Shown: positions 1-8,865 of the stretch, in pieces
How the letters are laid out: the number at the start of each line of letters is the position of its first letter
How positions within the stretch are numbered: position 1 is the stretch's first letter
IMG/VR virus record: IMGVR_UViG_3300021378_002465
Location: 1-48,402 of that record
Reading direction: 5' to 3' (one strand)
DNA length: 48,402 bases
From: a virus
Notes under the pieces: model-generated
Told to the model about the DNA's origin: nothing
Database searches by the model: none
The model's input: only the letters and a program-made list of their open reading frames with translations
Translations under genes and position numbers: made by a program

Positions 1-1
1 T

Positions 2-1975
2 ATTAATAAGAATATTGGATTAGGTTTTTATGATCCTGAGATACTAGAACTATATACAGAAGAAGAGATTAATATTGCTGATTCCTATATTAATCATAGT
101 CGTGATGAGAATATCGCATATGTGGGTATGGAACAATTTCGTGGAAAGTATCTAGTACAAAATCGTGCAACAGGAATTGTATACGAAACACCACAGATAG
201 CATATATGATGATTGCATTAACATTGTTTAGTGAATATACAGTTGATCGTATGCGTTGGGTAAGAGATTTTTATAATGCAGTAAGTAATTTTGATATTAG
301 TTTGCCTACGCCTATTATGGCAGGTTTAAGAACTCCTCAAAGACAATTTTCTTCTTGCGTTCTAGTTGAAACAGATGATAGTTTGGATAGCATTAATGCT
401 ACTTCAAGTGCTATTGTTAAGTATGTTTCACAGAAGGCGGGCATTGGAGTTGGCGCAGGCAGTATTCGTGCCATCGGTAGCCCTATTCGCAAGGGTGATG
501 CAACACATACAGGTGTTATTCCTTTTTATAAGTTATTTCAGAGTGCAGTTAAGTCTTGCTCACAAGGTGGAGTTAGAGGCGGAGCCGCAACATTGTATTA
601 TCCAATTTGGCATTTAGAAGTAGAAGATTTATTAGTATTAAAAAATAATAAAGGCACAGAAGATAATAGAGTGCGTCATATGGATTATGGTGTACAGTTC
701 AATAAACTTATGTATGAGCGTTTACTCACAGGCGGAAATATTACACTATTTTCACCTGCAGATGTTCCTGGTTTGTATGATGCTTTCTTTGCTGATCAAG
801 ATGAATTTAAACGTTTATATGAAACAGCAGAAAAAGACGATTCTATCAGAAAGAAATCAATTAGTGCAAGTGAACTATTTGGACAGTTTATGGAAGAACG
901 TAAAAACACAGGGCGTGTATACTTAATGAATGTTGATCATGCAAATACACATGGTGCCTTTGTTGAGTCTAAAGCACCAGTAAAACAAAGTAACTTATGT
1001 TGTGAAATTAACTTACCTACAAAACCTTTATCATCTTTTGATGATGCAGAAGGCGAGATTAGCTTATGTACTTTAAGTGCAATCAATTGGGGGAATATTA
1101 AAACTCCTGCAGATTTTGAAAAGCCAGCAATGTTAGCAGTTCGTGCTTTAGATGCTCTTTTAGATTATCAAAAATATCCAGTATTAGCGGCAGAAATCAG
1201 TACAATGAAAAGACGTCCGTTGGGTGTTGGTATTATTAATTTTGCATATTGGCTTGCAAAAAACAATACAAATTACCAAAATCCAGATTTAGCTTTAATT
1301 GACGAGTGGGCAGAAGCATGGAGTTATTACTTAATTAAAGCAAGTGCAGATTTGGCTGTAGAAAAAGGAGCAATTTCAGGCACATTAGAAACAAAATATG
1401 GACATGGAATTACACCTAATCTTACATACAAAAAAGAAGTAGACGAGCTTGTACCACACAAAGAACGTCAGGATTGGAAAGGATTGCGTAAGCAACTTAA
1501 AGAAACTGGTATTCGTAATAGTACATTAATGGCGTTGATGCCCTCAGAGACATCAGCACAAATTAGTAATAGTACAAACGGTATTGAGCCTCCACGTAGC
1601 TATGTAAGTATTAAACAAAGCAAACATGGTGTTCTAAAGCAGGTTGTTCCTGGTTATCCACGTATGAAAAATGCATACGATTTACTTTGGGAGCAGAAGT
1701 CTCCTGAAGGATATTTAAAGATTATGGCAGTATTGCAAAAGTATATTGATCAAGGTATCAGTGTAAATACAAGTTACAATCCTGTCCATTACGAAGACGA
1801 GAAGATTCCAATGAGTACAATGCTACAACATCTTATTATGTTTTACAAATATGGTGGTAAGCAATTATATTACTTTAACACATATGATGGTGCTGGTGAG
1901 ATGGAATTCAAACAAGATGAAGCACTAGCATTAACCGAGATTGATGATGAAGACTGTGAAGCATGTGTAATATAA
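2..1975 (+). CDS. nrdA: Ribonucleoside-diphosphate reductase alpha subunit, 5'-partial
   Basis: The large subunit of aerobic class Ia ribonucleotide reductase reduces NDPs to dNDPs for phage DNA synthesis. The frame is open from base 2, so the N-terminus (about 100 residues, including the allosteric ATP-cone) lies outside the window; 657 codons are present. Visible signatures are NLCCEINLP with an active-site Cys, the loop MPSETSAQISNSTNGIEPPRS, and a C-terminal CEAC pair that would shuttle electrons to the active site. The gene for the radical-generating partner NrdB starts 13 nt downstream, followed by a glutaredoxin, the usual order in T4-like marine phages. GTG at 122 is internal, not a start. 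Confidence 0.97.
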   Translation: MNKNIGLGFYDPEILELYTEEEINIADSYINHSRDENIAYVGMEQFRGKYLVQNRATGIVYETPQIAYMMIALTLFSEYTVDRMRWVRDFYNAVSNFDISLPTPIMAGLRTPQRQFSSCVLVETDDSLDSINATSSAIVKYVSQKAGIGVGAGSIRAIGSPIRKGDATHTGVIPFYKLFQSAVKSCSQGGVRGGAATLYYPIWHLEVEDLLVLKNNKGTEDNRVRHMDYGVQFNKLMYERLLTGGNITLFSPADVPGLYDAFFADQDEFKRLYETAEKDDSIRKKSISASELFGQFMEERKNTGRVYLMNVDHANTHGAFVESKAPVKQSNLCCEINLPTKPLSSFDDAEGEISLCTLSAINWGNIKTPADFEKPAMLAVRALDALLDYQKYPVLAAEISTMKRRPLGVGIINFAYWLAKNNTNYQNPDLALIDEWAEAWSYYLIKASADLAVEKGAISGTLETKYGHGITPNLTYKKEVDELVPHKERQDWKGLRKQLKETGIRNSTLMALMPSETSAQISNSTNGIEPPRSYVSIKQSKHGVLKQVVPGYPRMKNAYDLLWEQKSPEGYLKIMAVLQKYIDQGISVNTSYNPVHYEDEKIPMSTMLQHLIMFYKYGGKQLYYFNTYDGAGEMEFKQDEALALTEIDDEDCEACVI

Positions 1976-1988
1976 AGGATCTAGTGAC

Positions 1989-3116
1989 ATGGCTGTTTTA
2001 AATACAAACGCAACAAAAGAACATACAGAGAATTTAGCATTTCTAGATGAGGGTCTAGGTATGCAACGATACGATACTATGAAGTATAAACAATTTGATA
2101 AATTAACTGATAAACAGTTAGGGTTCTTCTGGCGCCCTGAAGAAATAGACATCAGTAAAGATTCAAAAGACTTTAAAGATCTTACGGAACATGAACAACA
2201 TATTTTTACAAGTAATCTAAAACGTCAGATTCTTTTAGATACAGTACAGGGTAGAGCACCTGCTGAAAGTTTTAATCCTATTGTTAGTTTACCAGAACTT
2301 GAAAACTGGATTACTACATGGACATTTAGTGAAACAATTCACTCACGTTCATATACCCATATTATTCGTAATATCTTTCCTAATCCAACAGCAGTTTTTG
2401 ATGATCTGTTAAACGTTGATGAGATTTTAGATTGTGCGGATGACATTACAAAGTATTACGATTCATTAATTTCTGATAGTATGTATTATCAGTTATTGGG
2501 TGAAGGAGAACATACTGTTAATCGTAAGAAGATTGTGGTTGACAAATATGAATTAAAGAAAAAAATATGGCTGACACTTAATAGTGTTAACATATTAGAA
2601 GGTGTTCGTTTCTATGTAAGTTTTGCTTGCTCTTGGGCATTTGCAGAACTTAAGAAAATGGAAGGCAACGCAAAAATTATTAAACTAATCGCCAGAGATG
2701 AAAATGTTCATCTAGGCAGTACACAATATATGTTAACAAAAGTCCTCACAAAAGAGGATCCAGATTTTGCTAAAATTGCAGAAGAATGTAGAGAAGAAGT
2801 ACAAGCTATGTTTATAGATGCAGTTGAACAAGAAAAGCAATGGGCAGACTATCTGTTTAAAGATGGATCAATGATTGGCTTAAATGCTAAATTATTGCAT
2901 GATTATATTGAATGGATCTGTTGTAAACGTATGACGGCACTAGGATTAAAATGCCCATATACAACTACACAAGCCAATCCGTTGCCATGGACACAAAAGT
3001 GGATTTCAGGTGCAGAAGTGCAAGTAGCACCACAAGAAACTGAAATTACTAGTTATATTATTGGCGGTACTAAACAAGATGTAGATGATAAGACATTTAA
3101 TGGCTTATCCCTATAG
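1989..3116 (+). CDS. nrdB: Ribonucleoside-diphosphate reductase beta subunit
   Basis: The R2 subunit houses the di-iron/tyrosyl radical that starts catalysis in NrdA. The 375-aa length equals that of E. coli NrdB, and the positions align closely: Asp84 (LLDTVQG), Glu115 and His118 (FSETIHS) as metal ligands, and Tyr122 in SRSYTHIIRN as radical site. The second ligand set sits in LIARDENVHL. The C-terminus, which docks into NrdA, is present. Start ATG lies 13 nt after nrdA. All key residues are intact, so the enzyme should be active. Confidence 0.97.
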   Translation: MAVLNTNATKEHTENLAFLDEGLGMQRYDTMKYKQFDKLTDKQLGFFWRPEEIDISKDSKDFKDLTEHEQHIFTSNLKRQILLDTVQGRAPAESFNPIVSLPELENWITTWTFSETIHSRSYTHIIRNIFPNPTAVFDDLLNVDEILDCADDITKYYDSLISDSMYYQLLGEGEHTVNRKKIVVDKYELKKKIWLTLNSVNILEGVRFYVSFACSWAFAELKKMEGNAKIIKLIARDENVHLGSTQYMLTKVLTKEDPDFAKIAEECREEVQAMFIDAVEQEKQWADYLFKDGSMIGLNAKLLHDYIEWICCKRMTALGLKCPYTTTQANPLPWTQKWISGAEVQVAPQETEITSYIIGGTKQDVDDKTFNGLSL

Positions 3117-3127
3117 TAGGAGAAGTA

Positions 3128-3382
3128 ATGAGTATAATAACAATATACGGTAAGACAGCTTGTTCGTATTGCAATGCGGCCAAGCAATTTTGTGAAACAC
3201 GTGGTTATAAATATGAATACAAACAGTTAGACACGGACTTCACAAGAGAAGATGTTTTTGAAACCTTTCCAGGAGCAAGAACATTCCCACAAATAATAGT
3301 TGGCGGCACAAAAGTCGGCGGCTATAACGAAATGCTAAGTTACATTGAAAACACTGGTTACAATGGAACTGGTTACAATTAG
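3128..3382 (+). CDS. Glutaredoxin (electron donor for RNR)
   Basis: An 84-aa single-domain thioredoxin-fold protein with a dithiol active site CSYC (Cys12, Cys15) and the conserved cis-Pro/GG region TFPQIIVGGTKVGG. Glutaredoxins re-reduce the C-terminal cysteines of NrdA; its place 11 nt after nrdB supports this role. A short direct repeat (GYNGTGYN) forms the C-terminus. The SD TAGGAGAAG precedes the ATG. It corresponds to T4 nrdC by position and function, though the sequence is a typical Grx. Confidence 0.93.
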   Translation: MSIITIYGKTACSYCNAAKQFCETRGYKYEYKQLDTDFTREDVFETFPGARTFPQIIVGGTKVGGYNEMLSYIENTGYNGTGYN

Positions 3383-3392
3383 GAAATAAAAA

Positions 3393-3686
3393 ATGATAAT
3401 CGAAACCCCTTATAAAGTTGGCGATACTGTCAGCATTAAATTAAGCTCAGGCGAGGAAATGGTAGCTCGTCTAGAGGAAGAAAAGGATGATCACATTGTG
3501 ATTAAAAAACCACTCATGTTAATAGCAAATGAAAAAGGCCCAGGCCTTGCACCATTTATGTTTACAGTGGATCAAGAAGCAAAGGTAAAACTACGGCTAA
3601 ATAGTATTATATGTATAGTAAAGACTGCAAAAGATGCTAGTGATACATACACAAAAAGTACTACAGGAATAGCAATGGTGAACTAA
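3393..3686 (+). CDS. Small protein with Sm-like N-terminal half
   Basis: 97 aa. I recognise no exact family. The segment at residues 6-36 (VGDTVSIKLSSGEEMVARLE, then a basic strand and IKKP) resembles the Sm1 half of Hfq/LSm folds: a charged turn followed by a bent beta strand. The middle (KGPGLAPFMF) and the beta strand at 65-77 would complete a small beta barrel. It sits between glutaredoxin and the PAAR gene and its stop overlaps the PAAR start by 1 nt, so it could equally be a virion accessory protein. RNA binding is inference only. Confidence 0.75.
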   Translation: MIIETPYKVGDTVSIKLSSGEEMVARLEEEKDDHIVIKKPLMLIANEKGPGLAPFMFTVDQEAKVKLRLNSIICIVKTAKDASDTYTKSTTGIAMVN

Positions 3687-3973
3687 TGCCAGCACTACAT
3701 AGAGATACAGATTCAAGAGCATGTGGCGCCGTTACAAATGCGTCATGCAATAACGTTTTTACAAACAATTTGTTATCATCAGTTGATGGTAACCCCAATA
3801 GTCATGGCGGCGGCAATTTAAATGCCCGAAACCCTAATGTTTATATTGGAAACATCTTGGTTGTTATTAATGGAAACCATGCAAGTCCAGATTCTCTATG
3901 CCCAATACCTGGAGGATCACACTGTACACCACGTGCTACTAGTGGTAGCCCAAATGTTTATATTGGAGGATAG
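3686..3973 (+). CDS. PAAR-motif tail spike tip protein
   Basis: 95 aa. PAAR proteins form the pointed metal-bound cone on the end of the central tail spike (T4 gp5.4 role) and pierce the host envelope. The sequence shows the Pro/Ala/Gly/Ser/Asn-rich composition, His and Cys residues (SHGGG, NHASPDSLCP, GSHC) able to bind the apical metal, and two copies of a PNVYIG strand motif, the second closing the protein as GSPNVYIGG. Start overlaps the preceding stop (TAATG); the next gene begins directly after it, so it is co-transcribed with a structural gene. Confidence 0.85.
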   Translation: MPALHRDTDSRACGAVTNASCNNVFTNNLLSSVDGNPNSHGGGNLNARNPNVYIGNILVVINGNHASPDSLCPIPGGSHCTPRATSGSPNVYIGG

Positions 3974-5662
3974 ATGTCGGATTTTCAAGACGGTTTAACA
4001 AACGTAGATGAATACCTAAACAGAACAGTAAGTATACCAACTGGCGCAGAAATAGATCCAACCACTGGTGTTGTTACTACGACTGAGTCTAGCTTCACAA
4101 TGCGTGAACTTATATGTAGTTTGTTAGCTGGAAATGGATTGAAGTTACCTAATCTACAAATTTGTATTAAAGCTAATTTAGGTAGATTGCTAAACAATGC
4201 AGGTGTTGATTGGCAAGGAGCTCTAGCAGAACTAGAGGGAGCTCTTAAAGAAGCTGAAACGGCCTTGGAAGAATTTACTGCACATACTGATATTGAAAAT
4301 GTTTTAGGACGTATTAATGGTGCTATAGCAGAATTTGCGGCTATTGCAAACATGATTAACTTCTGTGGAACACCTATTCAACCACGTGCAATTCCAAATG
4401 TTTTAGGTGATATGTTTGGTAGTTTTACTGGCGAAGGTAAAAGAATGCTGGATAACTTAGGACAATTAGCTGATAGTGATATTGGTGGATGTATTAATTC
4501 TGATGGAACATTTAAACCAATATTTGCTGGCGGTATTCTAAAAGATATCCAAGACAATCTAAGCAATCTAGCAAATCTACCACAGTCAACACTTGATAAC
4601 TTTACAAACACACTAAAAGCATTTAAAGCAGATATAGACAACCTTATAAAGTTTGAAAATAACTTTGGAACAGGATCTACTGAATCAGCTGGCGGTGGTG
4701 GCGGCGGTGGCGGCGGCGGCGGTGGTGCCGGTGGTATTAACGGAAAAGGCGGAAGCCTATTCGCACCTACTGATAGAATACATACTGGAATTGGTGTAGG
4801 TATTGACCCTAACATTATGACATTAATGCAAGCACAGGGTATTGCAAATAATTTAAAAGCAAATTATGATGCATTAAAAAGTTATGAAGTTGATGGACAA
4901 GGAAATAATATTTTCCATTACTTATTAGAGCCAGAACTAATAGCAAAATTAGATGATGCAGATAACAACGACCCTATTGCTACAATAGGAGGTCAAAATC
5001 CTGTATATGATTACTGTGGTAAAATTATAGGATACACAACAGCAAATGTGCAAGAAAATACAAAAACAAGTACAGGATCAGCGGCAACTATTACTACACA
5101 GCCCGGACTTTCCGGATTATCAACTTCTGGACAAGTAGTTCATAATGCTCCTACTGCAACTACAAACCTAGCAGGAACCAGTACTGCAACTACATCAGGT
5201 GGTGGAAGTGCAACAACATTAAACTTGTCAGTTACCACTGCAAATCCTTCATTAAATCCTGCATTAACTTATAATAATTCAACTGGAGTACTTACATATA
5301 CTCCGCCTAACTTATCAGCATATACGCAGACAACTAACCTGGCGGCTGTTGCATTAAGTAATGATTACTATAGTTTGGACAATTTACCAAGTGTTTCAGT
5401 ACCCACAGTAGTAAGTGCATTTACTAATGATAGCGGATATATTACGTCAAATATAGCCAAATCTGCCCTTAGCGTAACGTCTGCTAGTGCAGGCAGTCCT
5501 AGCTTAACATATAATAATAGCTCTGGTGTTTTTACATATACACCACCAGATTTAAGTGTTTATGCTACAATAGCAACAACAATTACCCTAGCTACTCTTA
5601 AAACAACAGTAGCAGACAGCACCGATTTTGCTGACTTCCAAGCCCGCATTGCGGCACTTTAG
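3974..5662 (+). CDS. Large tail/baseplate-associated structural protein
   Basis: 562 aa. The N-terminal 200 residues are helical and Ala/Leu/Asn-rich. A run of 12 glycines (about residues 240-251) forms a flexible hinge. The C-terminal third is beta-rich and repetitive: two copies of LTYNNS(T/S)GV(L/F)TYTPP (near 5260 and 5505 nt) and a YSLDNLPSV...SAFTNDSGYIT segment, a type common in tail fibres of marine T4-like phages. It starts immediately after the PAAR gene. A fibre or spike-attached adhesin is the best inference. The protein ends in a short helix (DFADFQARIAAL) like a trimerisation or docking tail. Confidence 0.8.
   Translation: MSDFQDGLTNVDEYLNRTVSIPTGAEIDPTTGVVTTTESSFTMRELICSLLAGNGLKLPNLQICIKANLGRLLNNAGVDWQGALAELEGALKEAETALEEFTAHTDIENVLGRINGAIAEFAAIANMINFCGTPIQPRAIPNVLGDMFGSFTGEGKRMLDNLGQLADSDIGGCINSDGTFKPIFAGGILKDIQDNLSNLANLPQSTLDNFTNTLKAFKADIDNLIKFENNFGTGSTESAGGGGGGGGGGGGAGGINGKGGSLFAPTDRIHTGIGVGIDPNIMTLMQAQGIANNLKANYDALKSYEVDGQGNNIFHYLLEPELIAKLDDADNNDPIATIGGQNPVYDYCGKIIGYTTANVQENTKTSTGSAATITTQPGLSGLSTSGQVVHNAPTATTNLAGTSTATTSGGGSATTLNLSVTTANPSLNPALTYNNSTGVLTYTPPNLSAYTQTTNLAAVALSNDYYSLDNLPSVSVPTVVSAFTNDSGYITSNIAKSALSVTSASAGSPSLTYNNSSGVFTYTPPDLSVYATIATTITLATLKTTVADSTDFADFQARIAAL
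4691..4735 (+). repeat. GGN-repeat encoding polyglycine hinge
   Basis: Twelve consecutive Gly codons (GGC/GGT), then Ala and two more Gly. This is the most GC-rich short stretch in an otherwise AT-rich gene, and it separates the helical N-terminal half from the beta-repeat half. The codons are mixed, so purifying selection for Gly rather than recent slippage is plausible. Length polymorphism between relatives would be expected. Confidence 0.85.
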
Positions 5663-5713
5663 TAACATTTATTACATAAAGTAAGATTATTTCAGAAAAG
5701 TAAGAAATAATGG

Positions 5714-5741
5714 TTGACACCAGCCTGTTATATGCTATAAT
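5714..5741 (+). promoter_or_regulatory. Sigma70-type promoter
   Basis: TTGACA (5714-5719), 16-bp spacer, TATAAT (5736-5741): a perfect consensus pair upstream of the 5799 gene. A perfect 8-bp inverted repeat (ATTATTTC/GAAATAAT, 5686-5711) ends just before the -35. Three AGTAAG hexamers lie at 5680, 5699 and 5748; this hexamer is also the half-site of the palindrome in the promoters at 16860, 17310 and 45140. Confidence 0.8.
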
Positions 5742-5798
5742 GTGTTTAGTAAGTAAAGAAACCATTTTAGTAATTGAAAGGTAAAGAGAAGAAAGAAT

Positions 5799-6086
5799 AT
5801 GAGAGCACAAATATATCCAGATGGTGCTAAACGTATTAACGCAAAGATTGTGATCCCTATGGACCACAAGGACGTTAGTGATTATATTCTAAGTGCGATC
5901 GTTTCTGAACAAGTGAATTTACAACAAATTCAAAAGTTGAACAAACGTGAACTACTTAGGGTAGCCAAGGACGAGATCTTTTGTTTAGGCGTTGAAGCAC
6001 CGAAAGCACGTATTCATACAGTTGATAAAGAAACTGACATAATCGTACGTAATTATATTAAACAGATGTTTCCAGAGTTAGTGTAA
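5799..6086 (+). CDS. Hypothetical protein, first gene after a strong promoter
   Basis: 95 aa, no family recognised. Mixed alpha/beta composition with a charged middle (QKLNKRELLRVAKDEIF) and no membrane segment or signal peptide. It lies about 50 nt downstream of a consensus sigma70 promoter, which suggests early or host-polymerase-driven expression. The SD is a purine run (AAAGAGAAGAAAG). The next small gene starts on its stop codon. Confidence 0.75.
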   Translation: MRAQIYPDGAKRINAKIVIPMDHKDVSDYILSAIVSEQVNLQQIQKLNKRELLRVAKDEIFCLGVEAPKARIHTVDKETDIIVRNYIKQMFPELV

Positions 6087-6256
6087 TGGGTTACGATTTA
6101 TTCGGAAATGAAATCGTCTATAGTACAGATACTGTTGTACAAGACATGTATGATGACTTTAGACGAGAAATTAATGAGGATCAATTAGAGTTCAATTTTG
6201 AGAAAGAGCTTGGTATTGATATTAAATTAATGGTTGACAAGGCTATGAATACATAG
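6086..6256 (+). CDS. Small acidic hypothetical protein
   Basis: 56 aa, from the ATG that overlaps the previous stop (TAATG). Acidic and probably helical (DDFRREINEDQLEFNFEKE). No known family. Translational coupling to the upstream gene is suggested by the 1-nt overlap. Its last codons contain the -35 of the promoter for the following gene. Confidence 0.6.
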   Translation: MGYDLFGNEIVYSTDTVVQDMYDDFRREINEDQLEFNFEKELGIDIKLMVDKAMNT

Positions 6257-6262
6257 TAATAT
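6234..6262 (+). promoter_or_regulatory. Sigma70-type promoter inside the end of the upstream gene
   Basis: TTGACA (6234-6239), 17-bp spacer, TAATAT (6257-6262). It would transcribe the lipoprotein gene at 6292 and possibly the tRNA-Thr behind it. Confidence 0.65.
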
Positions 6263-6291
6263 AAGACAATATTAAAACACAGGAGTAAGTT

Positions 6292-6825
6292 ATGAAACTT
6301 TCAGGAATTATTGCCACAAGTATTTTGGCGCTATCAGCATGTTCACCAGCACTTGCATTTTCAGGTGCAACGGGTTCATTTACTGTACATGGAACAGTAA
6401 CGCAAGTAAAGCCTTATTATGTGACTGTAGAAGAGCGAATCCCCAATACCTCATGTGGTATGGTTGAAGTACCTATCTACAAACAAGGTAATGGTAAAAA
6501 TAGTGGTGATGCTATTATTGGTGCTATTATTGGTGGTGTGATTGGTAACCAGTTTGGTAAAGGTGATGGCAACAAAGCCGCCACTGCTATTGGAGCGGCC
6601 ATTGGTGCAGTTAAAGGTTCACAAAACGGACAGAGTAATGTAGAAATTATTGGCTATAAGAGTGTTGAGAAGTGCAATACAACATATACGACTCAACAAT
6701 ATGAAAAAGTAACTGGTAATCAAATTGTAATTGAATATGCTGGTGGAGCTCTTAAATTCCGTACAGATAAGTTGTATAATGTTGGTGATAAAATACCAAT
6801 GAATATGGAACTTACTGTTAAATAA
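6292..6825 (+). CDS. Exported glycine-zipper (17 kDa antigen-like) protein
   Basis: 177 aa. N-terminal export signal with an LSAC lipobox-like site (residues 14-17) and an alternative ALAFSG cleavage site. The central region (about residues 80-105) is a glycine-zipper 2TM segment: GDAIIGAIIGGVIGNQFGKG and a second AIGAAIGAVKG helix. This resembles the rickettsial 17-kDa antigen/SlyB-type outer-membrane proteins of proteobacteria. A phage copy would insert in the host envelope, perhaps to change permeability or block superinfection (inference). Good SD (AGGAGTAAG) and its own promoter. Confidence 0.8.
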   Translation: MKLSGIIATSILALSACSPALAFSGATGSFTVHGTVTQVKPYYVTVEERIPNTSCGMVEVPIYKQGNGKNSGDAIIGAIIGGVIGNQFGKGDGNKAATAIGAAIGAVKGSQNGQSNVEIIGYKSVEKCNTTYTTQQYEKVTGNQIVIEYAGGALKFRTDKLYNVGDKIPMNMELTVK

Positions 6826-6835
6826 ATAAAGTTAA

Positions 6836-6911
<76 letters not shown>

Positions 6912-6948
6912 TAAACACGTAGTTTATGATCCAGCGAAAGGGTATGTT

Positions 6949-7155
6949 ATGAATGTTGGAGAAGCAATACTTGAAGCGGCTAAGAAGCAAGCTGAAGGCG
7001 AAATAGCAGTTCACACAGCTAATATTAAAGTTTATCAAACTATGCCTGCAGGCATAGGTGAGCACTCAGATGTAACTGAAGCAGTTATAGAAGAACTAAA
7101 CAAGCTCGCATCTGCAGATGACAGATTAGAAATGCTTAATAAGTATTTCGGATAG
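6949..7155 (+). CDS. Small hypothetical protein between tRNA genes
   Basis: 68 aa from ATG 6949, chosen over an upstream in-frame ATG at 6898 that falls inside tRNA-Thr; AAAGGG lies 6 nt upstream. The protein is acidic and helical (AILEAAKKQAEGEIAVHTAN, then VIEELNKLASADDRLEMLNK). No family recognised. The gene sits between tRNA-Thr and tRNA-Leu. A small hairpin (AGTGGC/GCCACT, 7168-7188) follows. Confidence 0.7.
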   Translation: MNVGEAILEAAKKQAEGEIAVHTANIKVYQTMPAGIGEHSDVTEAVIEELNKLASADDRLEMLNKYFG

Positions 7156-7214
7156 GGTGGTTACTCAATAAACCCGCAGTGGCCAACGGTTAGCCACTTT
7201 CGGACTTAACGTAG

Positions 7215-7299
7215 GCCCATGTGGTGAAATTGGTAGACACGCAGGTTTTAGGTACCTGTTCTTTACGGAGTGGGGGTTCAAGTCCCTCCATGGGCACCA
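7215..7299 (+). tRNA. tRNA-Leu(UAG)
   Basis: 85-nt class II tRNA with encoded CCA. Acceptor GCCCATG/CATGGGC; Leu-type D arm GGTAGACAC; anticodon stem CAGGT/ACCTG with loop TTTAGGT gives UAG (reads CUA). A variable arm of normal length, useful for comparison with the odd tRNA at 16731. Confidence 0.95.
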
Positions 7300-7392
7300 T
7301 AACTTATGACTAAACAATTATGAAACGCAACACGGACGGCGGGCTGAAATAGGCAATACGTAGGAAATACAATACAAACTAAATATTTAATG

Positions 7393-7419
7393 ATAAGGCT
7401 GAGGTTAACTCAGTCTTAT
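7393..7419 (+). other. Stable stem-loop upstream of a small gene
   Basis: 11-bp stem (ATAAGGCTGAG/CTCAGTCTTAT, one G-U pair) with loop GTTAA, ending 19 nt before the ATG at 7439. No long T-tract follows, so it looks like an mRNA-processing or 5'-leader structure rather than a classic terminator. A CTAAATA element lies at 7379. Confidence 0.6.
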
Positions 7420-7438
7420 TCATTATAGGAGAAACGCA

Positions 7439-7669
<231 letters not shown>

Positions 7670-7671
7670 AG

Positions 7672-7748
7672 CTCAGTGTAGCTTAGTCTGGTAAAGCGCC
7701 TGGTTTGGGACCAGGAGATCGTAGGTTCGAATCCTACCACTGAGACCA
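7672..7748 (+). tRNA. tRNA-Pro(UGG)
   Basis: 77 nt with CCA, 2 nt after tRNA-Trp. Acceptor CTCAGTG/CACTGAG is fully paired; anticodon stem CCTGG/CCAGG, loop TTTGGGA gives UGG (reads CCA). Confidence 0.95.
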
Positions 7749-7776
7749 AAGTTGGCGCTAACGGAGTTAGCACTCA

Positions 7777-7783
7777 CTAAATA
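7777..7783 (+). promoter_or_regulatory. Late-promoter-like CTAAATA
   Basis: CTAAATA ends 9 nt before the ATG at 7793. It matches the 3' part of the T4 late consensus TATAAATA. If used, transcription would begin at or near the start codon. Confidence 0.35.
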
Positions 7784-7792
7784 GTAGAGTAT

Positions 7793-7987
7793 ATGGAATA
7801 TTCACATAAAGAAGCCTGTCGTTTATTTTGGATGGTGAAGGGTCACCTAAATACTAGTGATAGTACCATCTTGTCCTCGGCAAACAGTTACTTTAATCGA
7901 CTATGGAGAGATGGTTGTGATGGTGCTCCCATCGCAGATTATGAACAAGGCTTTGAAGAAGCCTATAATGAGCGGTTTAATAAATGA
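7793..7987 (+). CDS. Small hypothetical protein
   Basis: 64 aa, Ser/Asn/aromatic-rich (MEYSHKEACRLFWMVKGHLN...). No family recognised and no membrane segment. It overlaps the next gene by 4 nt (ATGA), implying translational coupling. First gene after the tRNA cluster. Confidence 0.65.
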   Translation: MEYSHKEACRLFWMVKGHLNTSDSTILSSANSYFNRLWRDGCDGAPIADYEQGFEEAYNERFNK

Positions 7988-8865
7988 TAACAGTAATATA
8001 TGGTACTAAAAATGGTACACAAGATAGCATAGCATGGTGGCTATGTCAGCAACCAGGTATAGGCCCTCAAGTATATACGGGTCCAAAGTTCACGTTTAAA
8101 AATAAAGCAGATGAAGATTCTGGTCTAGTTAACGATGCATATAGACATGATGAACATACTGAATGTCATAGATTAATGGAAAATATACGTGGTGATATTA
8201 TTGCACCAATGCGTCCATTAGAAAAAGATTATGACATGCTTGTATGGAGTAATTATTTTGGCAACCTAAAATACTATGATCAAAAAATTGAATGTGATAA
8301 GCTAATTGTCTGTCATCAATCTCCTCTAGAAGATTGCTTTCAATATGTTATGGCTCATGCATTTACACCAATGACAAAAGAAGACGTGGATGGGCATAGT
8401 GAACTGTGGTGGACAGACCATAAACTCGTAAATGGTGAAGTTACAGATAGTTGGAAAGAAGTTTGGTATAGTAAATACCACCAAAAAATGCATGATGCAT
8501 TTGACAATGGCACATTGAAATATATGTGGCAATTAAATTTTATGCATTGGGATCTACATGAAAATATACTCGCAGGTAATGACATACCTATTGAAATGGA
8601 AGATGCTGATAACGTAAAAAGATTGTTATTAGATAAAATATTAGACTACAATGAGAACATGACAGATGTAGTAATTGATTATAATCCAGGATCACTTCTA
8701 ATAGAAGATCCACATTGGTTTAAAGGGCAAAAGCCCCAGATGATTTTAGATTATTTGGATATAAATTGGAGCCCACAATTACGAGATGCTCTTGAGCATT
8801 ATGAACACGCTTATTGGCTTCGCAGAGAATGGTTTGACGATCTAGTTAGAAAGACTCTCTATTAA
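7984..8865 (+). CDS. Hypothetical protein, 293 aa
   Basis: No family recognised. The N-terminus (MITVIYGTKNGTQDSIAWWL) has a beta strand, Gly-rich turn and helix like a nucleotide-binding fold, but without a Walker lysine pattern. The rest is rich in Trp, Asp and His (WSNYFGNLKYY; MHWDLHENIL) with no membrane segment. It resembles in style the gene at 36285. The end overlaps the convergent gene at 8842 by 24 nt. A transferase is possible but unproven. Confidence 0.7.
   Translation: MITVIYGTKNGTQDSIAWWLCQQPGIGPQVYTGPKFTFKNKADEDSGLVNDAYRHDEHTECHRLMENIRGDIIAPMRPLEKDYDMLVWSNYFGNLKYYDQKIECDKLIVCHQSPLEDCFQYVMAHAFTPMTKEDVDGHSELWWTDHKLVNGEVTDSWKEVWYSKYHQKMHDAFDNGTLKYMWQLNFMHWDLHENILAGNDIPIEMEDADNVKRLLLDKILDYNENMTDVVIDYNPGSLLIEDPHWFKGQKPQMILDYLDINWSPQLRDALEHYEHAYWLRREWFDDLVRKTLY

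Noticed and set aside
2340-2365. Suspected loss of the radical tyrosine in NrdB
   Set aside because: Counting residues shows Tyr122 present in SRSYTHII, with D84, E115 and H118 in place.
4378-4815. Antisense ORF with a long polyproline stretch
   Set aside because: It is the reverse complement of the polyglycine codons in the tail-protein gene; no SD, no sensible domain.
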